A stretch of 56,239 nt of DNA from an uncultured Flavobacteriaceae bacterium (GTDB lineage Bacteria; Bacteroidota; Bacteroidia; Flavobacteriales; Flavobacteriaceae): positions 1-56,239 of the forward strand of contig CALLIG010000116.1 in the NCBI GenBank assembly GCA_938009735.1, read 5' to 3'. Shown piece by piece: positions 1 to 9,958 of the stretch. Both the position numbers and the translations under genes were made by a program. The notes beneath the pieces were generated by a model. It had not been told where the DNA came from. It did not search any database and saw only the letters and a list, made by a program, of their open reading frames with translations. The first letter of the stretch is position 1. Each line of letters starts with the position of its first letter.

Positions 1-603
1 AAAATTGTAATCGGCTTCAGAAAGTATCTTTGCATCACCAATGCCTATTGATACCATTCCAGCTGCATTTGCTGCTTGTATTCCTGCAACAGCATCTTCG
101 AAAACCACACAATTTTCTGGTTTTACTTTTAAATTATTAGCTGCTATCAAAAACACTTCAGGGTCTGGCTTTGCTGTTGTAACACTATTTCCGTCCACAA
201 TTGAATCAAAAAAAGAGGTCAGTTTCACCTTCTCTAATATTGGCCCTGCGTTTTTACTAGCTGAACCAAGTGCTATTGGAAATTGGCGCTCCTTTAAATA
301 TTCTAAAACTTTAGGCACATCAGGCAAAATTTCTGAAGCATCCATTTTTTCAATATACTTGAGATAATCTATATTTTTTTCAACCATCCATTTGTCAAAC
401 TGATCTTGAGTCGCATCAATCTTGCCTATATCTAACAAAATTTCTAGACATCGTTTTCGACTTACTCCTTTAAAAAGCTCATTCTGTTCTTCTGTAAACT
501 CAAAACCCAATTCTTCAGCTAAATTTCTCCAAGCTAAGTAATGGTACTTGGCAGTATCAACAATAACACCATCCAAATCGAATATAAATCCGGTTGCATT
601 CAT
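1..603 (-). CDS. pgmB: HAD-superfamily beta-phosphoglucomutase, truncated by window start (C-terminus missing)
   Basis: Reverse complement from ATG at 603 reads MNATGFIFDLDGVIVDTAKYHYLAWRNLAEELGFEF..., open to position 1. DLDGVIVDT HAD motif I, GSASKN motif II and KPDPEVF motif III-like segments. Not in the supplied ORF list because it has no stop in the window. Confidence 0.88.
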   Translation of the reverse strand, partial: MNATGFIFDLDGVIVDTAKYHYLAWRNLAEELGFEFTEEQNELFKGVSRKRCLEILLDIGKIDATQDQFDKWMVEKNIDYLKYIEKMDASEILPDVPKVLEYLKERQFPIALGSASKNAGPILEKVKLTSFFDSIVDGNSVTTAKPDPEVFLIAANNLKVKPENCVVFEDAVAGIQAANAAGMVSIGIGDAKILSEADYNF

Positions 604-623
604 TTTAAAAAAAATATTAGAAA

Positions 624-1649
624 TTAATTTATAGTAGATTCTCTTTCTACAATAGAGGCTTTTACTATTTCAGTTCGGAAAGGAATTTCTATTTCGCTTT
701 TTAATTCTTCTTCTACTCTATCAATCAACATTTTCGCAGCGATCTCTCCCATTTGGTCACCATGCTGGGCTATTGAAGTAAGGCCCGGTGAAGCATAACG
801 TGACAACCAACCATCAGTAAAGCCTATAAACGAAATTTCTTCAGGAACCTTTATACCCTTTCCTTGGGCAATACCCATGGCGTGAATAGCAAAAATTTCA
901 TTTACCGCAAATATTGCATCTATATCATTGTTATCAATAAAAGGGCCAATGGCATCAATTTCCTCATTAAAAGGAAGTGTCAATATCAAGTTTTCATCAA
1001 CAGAAATACCGTTATCTGTCAATGCTTTTCGGTAACCAGCTTCTCTATCTGTACTAACATTAAAGAAATTTTCAGTAGTTAACAATCCAATTCTCCTTTT
1101 ACCTGATTTGATCATCTTTGTAATCGCCTGATGCGTGATTTCGGTATCATTTAGAATCACCTTGTCACATTGAATTTCATCAGTTACACGATCAAAGAGT
1201 ACCAAAGGTATACCTTGATCAGTTACCTCCCTTAGATGGCTAAAGTCATTTTTTAATTGTGTCTCACCTGACAAAGCCATAATAAAGCCATCAATACTTC
1301 CATTTGCCAACATCTCCATATTAATTACTTCTTTATCAAATGATTCGTCTGAGACACATATAATAACATTATAACCATGACTATTAGCGTACTTTTCAAT
1401 ACCTCTAAATACGGTTGTAAAGAAATAATGTACGATGTCAGGTATGATAACACCTATATTTTTAGTGTGTTTGTTTTTAAGACTTACTGCTATATTATTG
1501 GGCTTGTAATTGTAAAGTTTAGCGAAAGCCTGTACCTTTTCTTTCGTATCTCTACCTATTTCTGCGCTGTTTTTTAATGCTTTCGACACCGTTGAAATAG
1601 AAACTTCGAGCTCTCTTGCAATATCTTTAAGTGTTATTTTTCGTCGCAC
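624..1649 (-). CDS. LacI family transcriptional regulator
   Basis: N-terminal HTH ITLKDIARELEVSISTVSKALKNSAEIGRDTKEKV plus periplasmic-binding-protein-like sensor domain (NIGVIIPDIVHYFFTTVFRGIEKYA). Confidence 0.95.
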   Translation of the reverse strand: MRRKITLKDIARELEVSISTVSKALKNSAEIGRDTKEKVQAFAKLYNYKPNNIAVSLKNKHTKNIGVIIPDIVHYFFTTVFRGIEKYANSHGYNVIICVSDESFDKEVINMEMLANGSIDGFIMALSGETQLKNDFSHLREVTDQGIPLVLFDRVTDEIQCDKVILNDTEITHQAITKMIKSGKRRIGLLTTENFFNVSTDREAGYRKALTDNGISVDENLILTLPFNEEIDAIGPFIDNNDIDAIFAVNEIFAIHAMGIAQGKGIKVPEEISFIGFTDGWLSRYASPGLTSIAQHGDQMGEIAAKMLIDRVEEELKSEIEIPFRTEIVKASIVERESTIN

Positions 1650-1861
1650 AGTTAGATTTTATATGTTGTTCTAATTACCAATTTACTTCTTTCCTTCAGT
1701 CTTCTTAAGAAAACGTTATTTTTTAACAATTTAAGTAGTTCGAAAGATTAAAGAGACCGTATACCTTCGAAAATAAAAAGTATTATATTTACCGAAATTT
1801 ACTAAATCTTCTTTTTTGATGTCATAAAGATGCGAAATGCTTAATTAATAGGATGTTAAAT

Positions 1862-1869
1862 TAAATTTG
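1862..1869 (+). promoter_or_regulatory. Candidate Bacteroidota -7 element (TAAATTTG) upstream of susC-like gene
   Basis: Matches TAnnTTTG; no clear TTG at the ideal -33 spacing, so tentative. Confidence 0.35.
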
Positions 1870-1893
1870 TCCTATTATCGAAAAGTTATTAAC

Positions 1894-1909
1894 ACGAAAC
1901 CGTTTTCGT
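1894..1909. promoter_or_regulatory. Candidate LacI-family operator (ACGAAA-CCGT-TTTCGT)
   Basis: 16-bp interrupted palindrome with perfect 6-bp arms in the intergenic region between a divergent LacI regulator and SusC gene. Confidence 0.55.
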
Positions 1910-2014
1910 AGTTTTTCAGTTCTCACATAAACTCAATTTAACATTTTTTTTACATAGTTTTAACGCTTATTGCTTAATAGAAATTTAATTAACTCAACTT
2001 AAAATTAACTATTT

Positions 2015-4987
2015 ATGAAGATTACGCTACTTAAAAGCTTGTTAGTGTTCGGCACATTCTTGTGTTTCGGACTTACTCAAGCGCAGGAAGTAACCGGAAC
2101 TGTTTCCGACGCTAACGGACCTTTGCCTGGCGCAAGTGTCGTAGTTAAAGGAACTGTAACTGGTACTCAAACAGATTTTGACGGTAACTATACCATTGAA
2201 GCAGGAAGTGATGCCACATTAGTCTTTAGCTATGTAGGCTTCAAAACAGCAGAAGCTGCTGTAGACGGACAATCATCAATCAACATAACCTTAGCAGAAG
2301 ATGCGCAAGCATTAGAAGAGGTTGTTGTTGTAGGTTATGGTTCAACAACTAGAAAAGAGATTACTACTGCGGTTACTAGTGTTAATGAAGAAGATTTCAA
2401 CCAAGGTGTAATTAGCGAAGCTTCTCAACTACTACAAGGTAAAGTTGCTGGACTTAGCGTTTACAACAGAGGTGGAGATCCTAACACGAATGCAACAGTA
2501 CGTTTAAGAGGTATTTCTACCATTGGTGGTAATGCTGAACCACTTGTTGTAATTGATGGTGTTTTAGGCCAATCACTTGACAACGTTGATCCAAGTGACA
2601 TTGCAAATATTACTGTACTTAAAGATGGTTCTGCTGCTGCTATATATGGTACTAGAGGTTCTTCTGGTGTTATTTTAGTGACTACTAAATCTGGTAAAAG
2701 TGGAGATTTCAAAGTAACTTATAATGGTCAATTTTCTTCTGCTAGCATCGCAAGATCACCTGCAATTATGGGAAGAGCAGAATTTTTAGAAACTGGCGGT
2801 GCTGATTTAGGTGCTGATACTGACTGGGTAAGTGAAGTTACTCGTGCAGCATTTACACAAGTACACAATGTTGCTGCTTCAGGCGGATCTGATAAAGCGA
2901 ATTACCGTGTTTCTTTAAACTTTAGAGATTCAGAAGGTATTTTAGTGAATTCTGGTTTTCAACAATTCAACGCTAGAACAAAATTATCTGGTAAAATGTT
3001 GAATGATAAATTGAAAATTGATTTCAATTCTGCTTTAACACAAAGAGATAAGCAAGTTGGTTTTGAGGATGCTTTACGATATGCTCAAGTATACAACCCA
3101 ACTGCGCCTGTACTTGCAGAAAATGCTCCATTCCCATTTAACGGCCCACAATATGGTGGTTATTTTGAAACATTAGGCCTTTTTGATAGTTTCAACCCTG
3201 TTTCAATTGCAAATCAGAATACCAATGATGGTGTTGTTAATACTTTGAACTACTCTATAGATCTTAGATATGCGTTTACCGACAATTTTTCTGCTCAAAT
3301 GAGCTACGGTCAACAACATATAAAAGAAACAGGAGAACAATATTTTGCTACTACAAGTCTTTTTAGAGGTGGAGCAGCTAGTCCACTAAGGAAAGGTCAA
3401 GCTAACTTCTTTAGCACAGATGAAGTAACTACTACTTTCGAAGCATTCGGTACATATAGCACACCTGTTAGTGACAAGTTTTCACTTAAAGTGATTGCTG
3501 GTTATTCTTACCAGGATCTTGATCAAAATGGGAACTCATTTGGATTAGGTGGTTTCCCTGATGGAACAGATTTTGATTTTTCAAATGGTATTCAATTCTC
3601 CAAAGATTTGCTTAATGCTGGTTTTATCTCAGCTGGATCTGGTAGAAATGACGATGACCGTATTATTGCTTTCTTTGGTAGAGCTAATGCAACGATCGAC
3701 AATGCTATTTATTTAAATGCTTCTATTCGTCGTGAAGGTTCTAGTAGATTTGGTTCTGAAAATCAATGGGGTCTTTTCCCTTCTGCTGCTATCGGTGTTG
3801 ATTTAAACAAATACTTACAACTTAGTAATGTTGATTTATTTAAAGTACGTTTAGGTTATGGTGTAACTGGTGCACAGCCTATTTCTGGTGGCCTTTCACA
3901 AATTACCTACGGTCTTAATGACGCTCGTACTGGTACTGCAAACCCAGGGTTTAATGCAAATCCAGATTTGAAATGGGAAGAAAAGCAAGAGCTTAACTTA
4001 GGTATTGAATTCAATACTGGCCGTTTCGGAGCTGTTTTAGATATCTACAATAGAGATGTTGTTGATTTTATTTCATTACAAGCTGAACCAGCTGATGCGG
4101 GTCTACCAGCTGCTTTTACTTATAGAAATGCAGGTGAATTAAACACAAAAGGTGTTGAACTTAGTTTAAACTATGATGTACTTAATTCTGATAAGATTTC
4201 TTACAATACAGGCGTAATACTTTCAACTAACAGAACTGTACTTGAAGATAATAATGGTCAAGCTGACCAAGTTATTGCTAACCTAGGTGCACCAGGTCAA
4301 AATGGCACACCGGTTATTAAGGTTGCTGAAGGTGAACGAATTGGTCAAATATGGGGCCCTCGTTTTTCTGGAGAAGTAGATGCTTCAGGTTCACCAATCA
4401 TGGTTGATCTTAATGGCGATGGTGAAATAATTGCTGATCAAGGTAACGCTTTGGCTGAAAATGGTGATTTTGAAGAGCTAGGAAATGGTTTACCTACATT
4501 AGAAGTTGGTTGGACTAATCAAATTACAATTGGTAAATGGGATGTTAATGCTTTCTGGAGAGGTGCTTTTGGGCACAGTCTAGTAAACAACTTTAGAGTA
4601 TTTTATGAGCCACGTGTTGGATCTCAGTCTTCTTACAACTTCGGTAATTCTGAATTAGCAAGAAATGATATTAAAACTGCTCAATTCAGTTCTTACTACG
4701 TTGAAAAAGCTGATTTCGTAAAATTAGATAACCTTGCTATTGGTTATACTATTGATGTACCAGCTGATTACCTTAAGAGTATTCGTATTTCACTTGCAGG
4801 ACAGAATTTATGGACCATAACAAATTACACAGGTGTTGACCCAGAGCCAGCATTACAAGATTTTGGTAATGTTGCTAACGGTGCTGTTCGTACTCTTACA
4901 GGAAATGCATTAGCTCCAGGTATTGATAGACGTTATAATTATTTCTCTTCAACTACATTTACTTTAGGTGTAAATATTAATTTCTAA
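2015..4987 (+). CDS. SusC/RagA family TonB-linked outer membrane protein
   Basis: Signal peptide, carboxypeptidase-regulatory-like N-domain (VTGTVSDANGPLPGASVVVKGT), plug motifs (LEEVVVVGYGSTTRKEITTAVTSV, LRGISTIGGNAEPLVVIDGV), C-terminal beta-barrel ending in NF. Confidence 0.97.
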   Translation: MKITLLKSLLVFGTFLCFGLTQAQEVTGTVSDANGPLPGASVVVKGTVTGTQTDFDGNYTIEAGSDATLVFSYVGFKTAEAAVDGQSSINITLAEDAQALEEVVVVGYGSTTRKEITTAVTSVNEEDFNQGVISEASQLLQGKVAGLSVYNRGGDPNTNATVRLRGISTIGGNAEPLVVIDGVLGQSLDNVDPSDIANITVLKDGSAAAIYGTRGSSGVILVTTKSGKSGDFKVTYNGQFSSASIARSPAIMGRAEFLETGGADLGADTDWVSEVTRAAFTQVHNVAASGGSDKANYRVSLNFRDSEGILVNSGFQQFNARTKLSGKMLNDKLKIDFNSALTQRDKQVGFEDALRYAQVYNPTAPVLAENAPFPFNGPQYGGYFETLGLFDSFNPVSIANQNTNDGVVNTLNYSIDLRYAFTDNFSAQMSYGQQHIKETGEQYFATTSLFRGGAASPLRKGQANFFSTDEVTTTFEAFGTYSTPVSDKFSLKVIAGYSYQDLDQNGNSFGLGGFPDGTDFDFSNGIQFSKDLLNAGFISAGSGRNDDDRIIAFFGRANATIDNAIYLNASIRREGSSRFGSENQWGLFPSAAIGVDLNKYLQLSNVDLFKVRLGYGVTGAQPISGGLSQITYGLNDARTGTANPGFNANPDLKWEEKQELNLGIEFNTGRFGAVLDIYNRDVVDFISLQAEPADAGLPAAFTYRNAGELNTKGVELSLNYDVLNSDKISYNTGVILSTNRTVLEDNNGQADQVIANLGAPGQNGTPVIKVAEGERIGQIWGPRFSGEVDASGSPIMVDLNGDGEIIADQGNALAENGDFEELGNGLPTLEVGWTNQITIGKWDVNAFWRGAFGHSLVNNFRVFYEPRVGSQSSYNFGNSELARNDIKTAQFSSYYVEKADFVKLDNLAIGYTIDVPADYLKSIRISLAGQNLWTITNYTGVDPEPALQDFGNVANGAVRTLTGNALAPGIDRRYNYFSSTTFTLGVNINF

Positions 4988-4999
4988 AAAAAAATAAAA

Positions 5000-6619
5000 A
5001 TGAAAAAAATTCTAAAATTAACATTCATTTGTAGCGCACTTATACTGGGCTACTCATGTACAGACCTCGAAGAGGAACTAGAAGGTTCTATTACGGCTCC
5101 CTTTGAAAGCGCTCCACTTCCTACTATTCCAGAAGGAGCTACAGGCGCTGGAGGTGCTGCACCAAGTGCAGCGTTAGGTGGTGCTTACGATGCTCTTAGA
5201 GGATCTAGTGCTGGTCACGGTGGTTATTACTCAGTACAAACTGTTGCATCTGATGAGCAAGCAATTGGTCAAAAAGGTGGTGACTGGTTTGATGGTGGTA
5301 TTTGGTTACAAATGCAAAGACAAACTTTAGGTTCTGCAAACGGACCTATCAACTCTGCATGGTCTGATTCTTATGCTGGTATTTCTGAAGCAAACTTGGC
5401 TTTAGACAACGCTAGCTTAAGTCCTGCTGAAGTTCAACAAGCTAAAGTACTTAGAGCTTTATTCCACTTTCGTCTTTTAGACTTATTTGGAAGAGTAAAA
5501 ATTCTTGATGGTACTGGTGCTGACAATCCTCAGTCTACGCGTCTTGAAGTTTTTAACTTTGTAGAATCTGAATTATTAGCTGCTATAGGATCTACAGGTC
5601 TTACTGCTGGTATGGATTTATCTGGAAGCCCAGTTGCTGGAGTTCCTGGTCCTTATGGTGTTAACACTTTTGGTGTATTAGGCCTTTTGGCTAAATTATA
5701 CCTAAATGCAGAAGTTTATACGGGTACTCCTCGTTATGCTGAAGCTGATTTAGCTGCATCTTATATTATTGAGCAAGGTACGTACCAACTTGCTGATGCA
5801 TCATTTTCTGTACCAAACTTAGCAAAGCGACCTAATGTTGCTACTGATCCAGATGAACTAGTTGGTTATCCTGCGGCATTCGCACCAAATAATCAAAATA
5901 GTCCTGAAACAGTTTGGTCAATTAACTATGATGAAGTTACTGGTGGCGGAATGAATTTTATTCAAATGAACCTTCACTATAGCTCACAACAGACTTTCTT
6001 ATCTAACGATCAACCTTGGAATGGGTATCAAGTATTAGAAGAGTTTTACAACAGCTATGATGCTGCTGACCTTAGAAGAGAAGCTAGCTTCTTGGCAGGT
6101 CCTCAAACTGATTTTGATGGTGCTGCTCTTTTAGATTATGCTGCTGATGATCCAGATTTACAGTTAACTTATACTCCAGAAATTGCTGTACTTGAGCCAA
6201 ACTCTGTTCGTGAAAGCGGTGCTAGAGCGGCAAAATTTAGTTTCCAGTTGTTTAGCCTTAACACGCAAAACAATGATTACCCTCTTGTACGTTTAGGTGA
6301 TGTTCACTTAATGAGAGGTGAAGCAAGAGCTAGAGAAGCTGGTGATTGGAGTTTATCTTTACCTGATGTAAATGCTATTAGAGCACGTGCTGGTCTTGCT
6401 GCAGTTGGATCTATTACTGCTGATGAATTCTTAGCAGAAAGAGGTAAAGAAATGTTCCAAGAGGCAACTCGTAGAACTGACCTTATCCGTTTTGGTAAAT
6501 TTACTACAACTACATGGTGGGAGAAATCTACAACAGATGCTTTTAGAGTTATTTTCCCAATTCCACAGCCGCAAATTGATGCGTCTAACGGATCTTTAAC
6601 TCAGAACCCTGGTTACTAA
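5000..6619 (+). CDS. SusD/RagB family nutrient-binding outer membrane lipoprotein
   Basis: Lipobox ...LGYSCTDLEEELEG, 12 bp after SusC stop; C-terminal RGKEMFQEATRRTDLIRFGKF...VIFPIPQPQIDASNGSLTQNPGY is typical of SusD. Confidence 0.96.
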   Translation: MKKILKLTFICSALILGYSCTDLEEELEGSITAPFESAPLPTIPEGATGAGGAAPSAALGGAYDALRGSSAGHGGYYSVQTVASDEQAIGQKGGDWFDGGIWLQMQRQTLGSANGPINSAWSDSYAGISEANLALDNASLSPAEVQQAKVLRALFHFRLLDLFGRVKILDGTGADNPQSTRLEVFNFVESELLAAIGSTGLTAGMDLSGSPVAGVPGPYGVNTFGVLGLLAKLYLNAEVYTGTPRYAEADLAASYIIEQGTYQLADASFSVPNLAKRPNVATDPDELVGYPAAFAPNNQNSPETVWSINYDEVTGGGMNFIQMNLHYSSQQTFLSNDQPWNGYQVLEEFYNSYDAADLRREASFLAGPQTDFDGAALLDYAADDPDLQLTYTPEIAVLEPNSVRESGARAAKFSFQLFSLNTQNNDYPLVRLGDVHLMRGEARAREAGDWSLSLPDVNAIRARAGLAAVGSITADEFLAERGKEMFQEATRRTDLIRFGKFTTTTWWEKSTTDAFRVIFPIPQPQIDASNGSLTQNPGY

Positions 6620-6646
6620 GTAAATTAAAATTTATATTTTATTACA

Positions 6647-6676
6647 AAAAGGGTTGTTCTAACGAACAACCCTTTT
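6647..6676 (+). terminator. Intrinsic terminator-like hairpin after susD
   Basis: AAAAGGGTTGTTC-TAAC-GAACAACCCTTTT: perfect 13-bp stem, 4-nt loop, T-run at 3' side. Confidence 0.8.
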
Positions 6677-6688
6677 ACTTTGCATACA

Positions 6689-9600
6689 ATGAATAAAATT
6701 GTTTTCTATATAATTCTTATGCTGTTATTAGGATGCACAACTAAATCTGACCAAAACTCAGATAAAGAAAACGCTCTTTTTAAACTTATAGATAAGTCTA
6801 GCGGTATTCACTTCGAAAACAACCTTACTTATACAGAAGATTTTAATCCATATGTTTATAGAAACTTCTTTAATGGAGGTGGTGTTGCTATCGGCGACAT
6901 TAATAATGATAGCCTTGCTGATGTTTATTTCACAGGTAATATGGTCAACAATAAACTCTTCTTAAACAAAGGCAACTGGCAGTTTGAAGACATTACAGAA
7001 ATAGCTGGTGTTGCTTGCGAAAATATTTGGTCATCAGGAGTAACATTTGCCGATGTTAACGGAGATGGTTTTTTAGATATTTATGTATGTAAAGCTGGCA
7101 AACCTGAAGGTGATAATCGGCATAATGAGTTATTTATAAATAATGGTGATTTAACTTTTACAGAATCTTCTGCTAAATACGGACTTGACATTACAGGTCT
7201 TTCAGTTCACTCAGCATTCTTCGATTACGATAAAGACGGTGATCTTGATATGTACTTATTAAATAATTCAATTAAGTCTGTTGGTGGTTTTGATTTAATT
7301 GAAAACCAAAGACAAATTGCAAATCCCAATGGAAGTGGCAATAAATTTTTTAGAAATGACAACGGATATTATACCGATGTCACCACCGATTCAGGAATCT
7401 ATTCTAGTGGAATTGGATTCGGATTAGGAATAACACTTGGAGACTTTAACACAGATAACTGGACAGACATCTACATTACCAATGATTTCTTTGAAAAAGA
7501 CTACCTCTATTTAAATAATAAAAAAGGAGGTTTTAATGAAGTAATAGATACTCATTTAGAATCTACCTCTATGGGCGCCATGGGTGCTGATTTTGCTGAT
7601 TTAAACAATGACCTATTAGCTGATCTATTTGTTACAGAAATGCTTCCGCAAACACTTCAAAGGCAAAAAAACAAAACACTATTTGAATCTTGGGACAAAT
7701 ATCAATTAGCAGTTAAAAAAGGATATCATAATCAATTTTCAAGAAATACATTGCAAAGAAATTTAGGAAATGACACATTTATAGAAATTGGAAGAATGTC
7801 AGGTGTAGCAGCTACTGAATGGAGTTGGAGCGCACTTCTTTTCGACGCAAACAATGATGGCTTAAATGACATATTTATAAGTAATGGTATTTTTAAAGAT
7901 TTACTTGATCGTGATTATCTTACCTATGATGCCAATGATGAGGTAATAAAAAGTAAAATTAATAGTAAAGAAAAAAATGTAATAACAGATCTTATTGACG
8001 CCATGCCGTCTGGGGCAATACCTAATGCTGTTTTTAAAAACAATTCGAATTTCAATTTTGAACCAATCAATAAAGAATGGGGACTTGACACACCAAGCTT
8101 TAGTAATGGTAGTGCCTATGGTGACTTAGATAACGATGGCGATCTCGATTTGGTCGTAAACAATGTAAACATGCCTTCCTTTGTTTATCAAAATACAACA
8201 GACACTCTTATCAATAGAAGTATTTCATTTAAACTAACACAAAACAACAAGAATACTAAAAGCTTAGGGGCAAAAGTCATCATCAAATATGATGATCAGT
8301 ATCTTATTAGAGAAAACTTCACCTCAAAAGGGTTTCAAAGCAGTATTCCTTCTACTTTGCATTTTGGAGTTAATTCAGCTAAAGTCGTAGATTCTTTATG
8401 GATTATTTGGCCTGATAGCTTGATAACCATAAAGACAAATTTAAAGACCAATAATTCTTACACTATTGCAAAGGATACTGTTAGAAAAGAACCAAAATTT
8501 AAAACAGATAACTTTTTTTTAACGAAATCTCCACTTACCCAAACCAACACTTTTTTTAAATTTGAACACCAAGAAAATACCGCAGTAGATTTTAATAAAG
8601 AACGCCTTTTAACTCAAATGTATAGTAACGAAGGTCCAGCTTATGCAACGACAGATATCAACAATGACAATATTGCTGATTTTTACCTCGGTGGTGCAAA
8701 ACACCAAGCTGGAAGAATATATATTTCTTCCATCGATGGATCTTACAAACAAATAACAACTCCTTTCGAATTAGACGCTAAATCAGAAGATACTGATGCT
8801 ATTTTCTTTGATGCGGACAATGATGGCGATAAAGATCTATATGTCTGCCATGGCGGTAAAACTTTTTCAGCCTATTCTCAAGAACTAAATGATGTACTAT
8901 ATATCAATGAAAATGGCAATTTTATTAAAGCAAAGCAGCAACCTAGTTTTAATACGAACATTAGTTCTTCTGTAGTTATTTCAGAAGACTATGACCAAGA
9001 TGGTGATATTGACTTATTTGTTGGTGAACGATTTAAAATAAACACCTATGGACTTCCAGGTTCTGGTTATCTACTAACAAATGATGGGACAGGTAATTTC
9101 GATGTTTCACAACCTGAAAACCTAAGAAATATAGGAATGATAACTGACGCTATCTGGTCAGACATTGATTCTGATGGACAAAGCGATCTTGTAATTGCTG
9201 GCGAATGGATGTCCATTAAAATATACTTAAATCAAAAGAGTCAATTTGTAGATAAAACAAGTGAATACGGATTAGATAAAACAAAAGGGCTTTGGAATAC
9301 TATTGAGATTATAGACATCGACAATAGCGGAACCAAAGACATAATTGCGGGTAACCTCGGAAGAAATACACTTTTCAAAGCACCTATGCGTATGTATGTT
9401 TCCGACTTCGATAACAATGGTTTTAAAGAACAAATAATTTGTCAAAAAAGTAACGATACTTACTACCCCGTGGTTGATAAAGATGAATTAATATCTCAAA
9501 TTCCATCGTTAAAAAAGAAACTCATTTATTATAAAGATTATGCAGAAGCTGATATCTCTGCAATATTTGATAAAGAGCAATTGGATAAAGCCCAGATATT

Positions 9601-9958
9601 TGATCTAAACATACTCGAAACTGGTGTGTTCAGCCAAGCAAATAATAAATTTAGTTTTACGCCGCTTCCTAATGAGATTCAAAGTGCACCAACTTATGCC
9701 ATTTTAGCAAAAGATTTTAATAAAGATGGCGCAGTAGATTTAATCTTTGGTGGAAATCAATTTTTAGTGAAACCACAATTCGGCAGTTATGATGGTTCAC
9801 AAGTATGGGCAATATTTGGAAACCAAAAAGAACCTAATAATATCACAAGTGACCCTTTATATATTAAAGGTCAAATAAGACATTTAGACTGGATCAACAA
9901 TACCTTAATAGTTATTAAAAACAATGAAAACGCAACTTTTTACACTTTTAATGAATAA
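6689..9958 (+). CDS. VCBS/FG-GAP repeat lipoprotein with ASPIC/UnbV domain (copy 1 of 3)
   Basis: ORF listed from a TTG at 6680; ATG at 6689 gives MNKIVFYIILMLLLGCTTK lipobox. Many DxNxDG-type repeats (FNGGGVAIGDINNDSLADVYF, YGDLDNDGDLDLVVNN); ASPIC/UnbV-like LGAKVIIKY...RENFTSKGFQSS...LHFGV...VDSLWIIWPD. Confidence 0.92.
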   Translation: MNKIVFYIILMLLLGCTTKSDQNSDKENALFKLIDKSSGIHFENNLTYTEDFNPYVYRNFFNGGGVAIGDINNDSLADVYFTGNMVNNKLFLNKGNWQFEDITEIAGVACENIWSSGVTFADVNGDGFLDIYVCKAGKPEGDNRHNELFINNGDLTFTESSAKYGLDITGLSVHSAFFDYDKDGDLDMYLLNNSIKSVGGFDLIENQRQIANPNGSGNKFFRNDNGYYTDVTTDSGIYSSGIGFGLGITLGDFNTDNWTDIYITNDFFEKDYLYLNNKKGGFNEVIDTHLESTSMGAMGADFADLNNDLLADLFVTEMLPQTLQRQKNKTLFESWDKYQLAVKKGYHNQFSRNTLQRNLGNDTFIEIGRMSGVAATEWSWSALLFDANNDGLNDIFISNGIFKDLLDRDYLTYDANDEVIKSKINSKEKNVITDLIDAMPSGAIPNAVFKNNSNFNFEPINKEWGLDTPSFSNGSAYGDLDNDGDLDLVVNNVNMPSFVYQNTTDTLINRSISFKLTQNNKNTKSLGAKVIIKYDDQYLIRENFTSKGFQSSIPSTLHFGVNSAKVVDSLWIIWPDSLITIKTNLKTNNSYTIAKDTVRKEPKFKTDNFFLTKSPLTQTNTFFKFEHQENTAVDFNKERLLTQMYSNEGPAYATTDINNDNIADFYLGGAKHQAGRIYISSIDGSYKQITTPFELDAKSEDTDAIFFDADNDGDKDLYVCHGGKTFSAYSQELNDVLYINENGNFIKAKQQPSFNTNISSSVVISEDYDQDGDIDLFVGERFKINTYGLPGSGYLLTNDGTGNFDVSQPENLRNIGMITDAIWSDIDSDGQSDLVIAGEWMSIKIYLNQKSQFVDKTSEYGLDKTKGLWNTIEIIDIDNSGTKDIIAGNLGRNTLFKAPMRMYVSDFDNNGFKEQIICQKSNDTYYPVVDKDELISQIPSLKKKLIYYKDYAEADISAIFDKEQLDKAQIFDLNILETGVFSQANNKFSFTPLPNEIQSAPTYAILAKDFNKDGAVDLIFGGNQFLVKPQFGSYDGSQVWAIFGNQKEPNNITSDPLYIKGQIRHLDWINNTLIVIKNNENATFYTFNE

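Noticed and set aside
41-367. 108-aa + strand ORF MPIDTIPAAFAAC...
   Set aside because: Antisense to the beta-phosphoglucomutase reading frame, which is open across 1-603 with clear HAD motifs.
864-1577. Plus-strand ORFs 864-1082 and 1377-1577
   Set aside because: Antisense shadows inside the LacI gene; low-complexity translations, no start context or domain.
9924-9958. Apparent frameshift joining VCBS copy 1 to the downstream ORF
   Set aside because: The downstream ORF has its own ATG (9951) followed by a good lipobox, so it is an overlapping separate gene.
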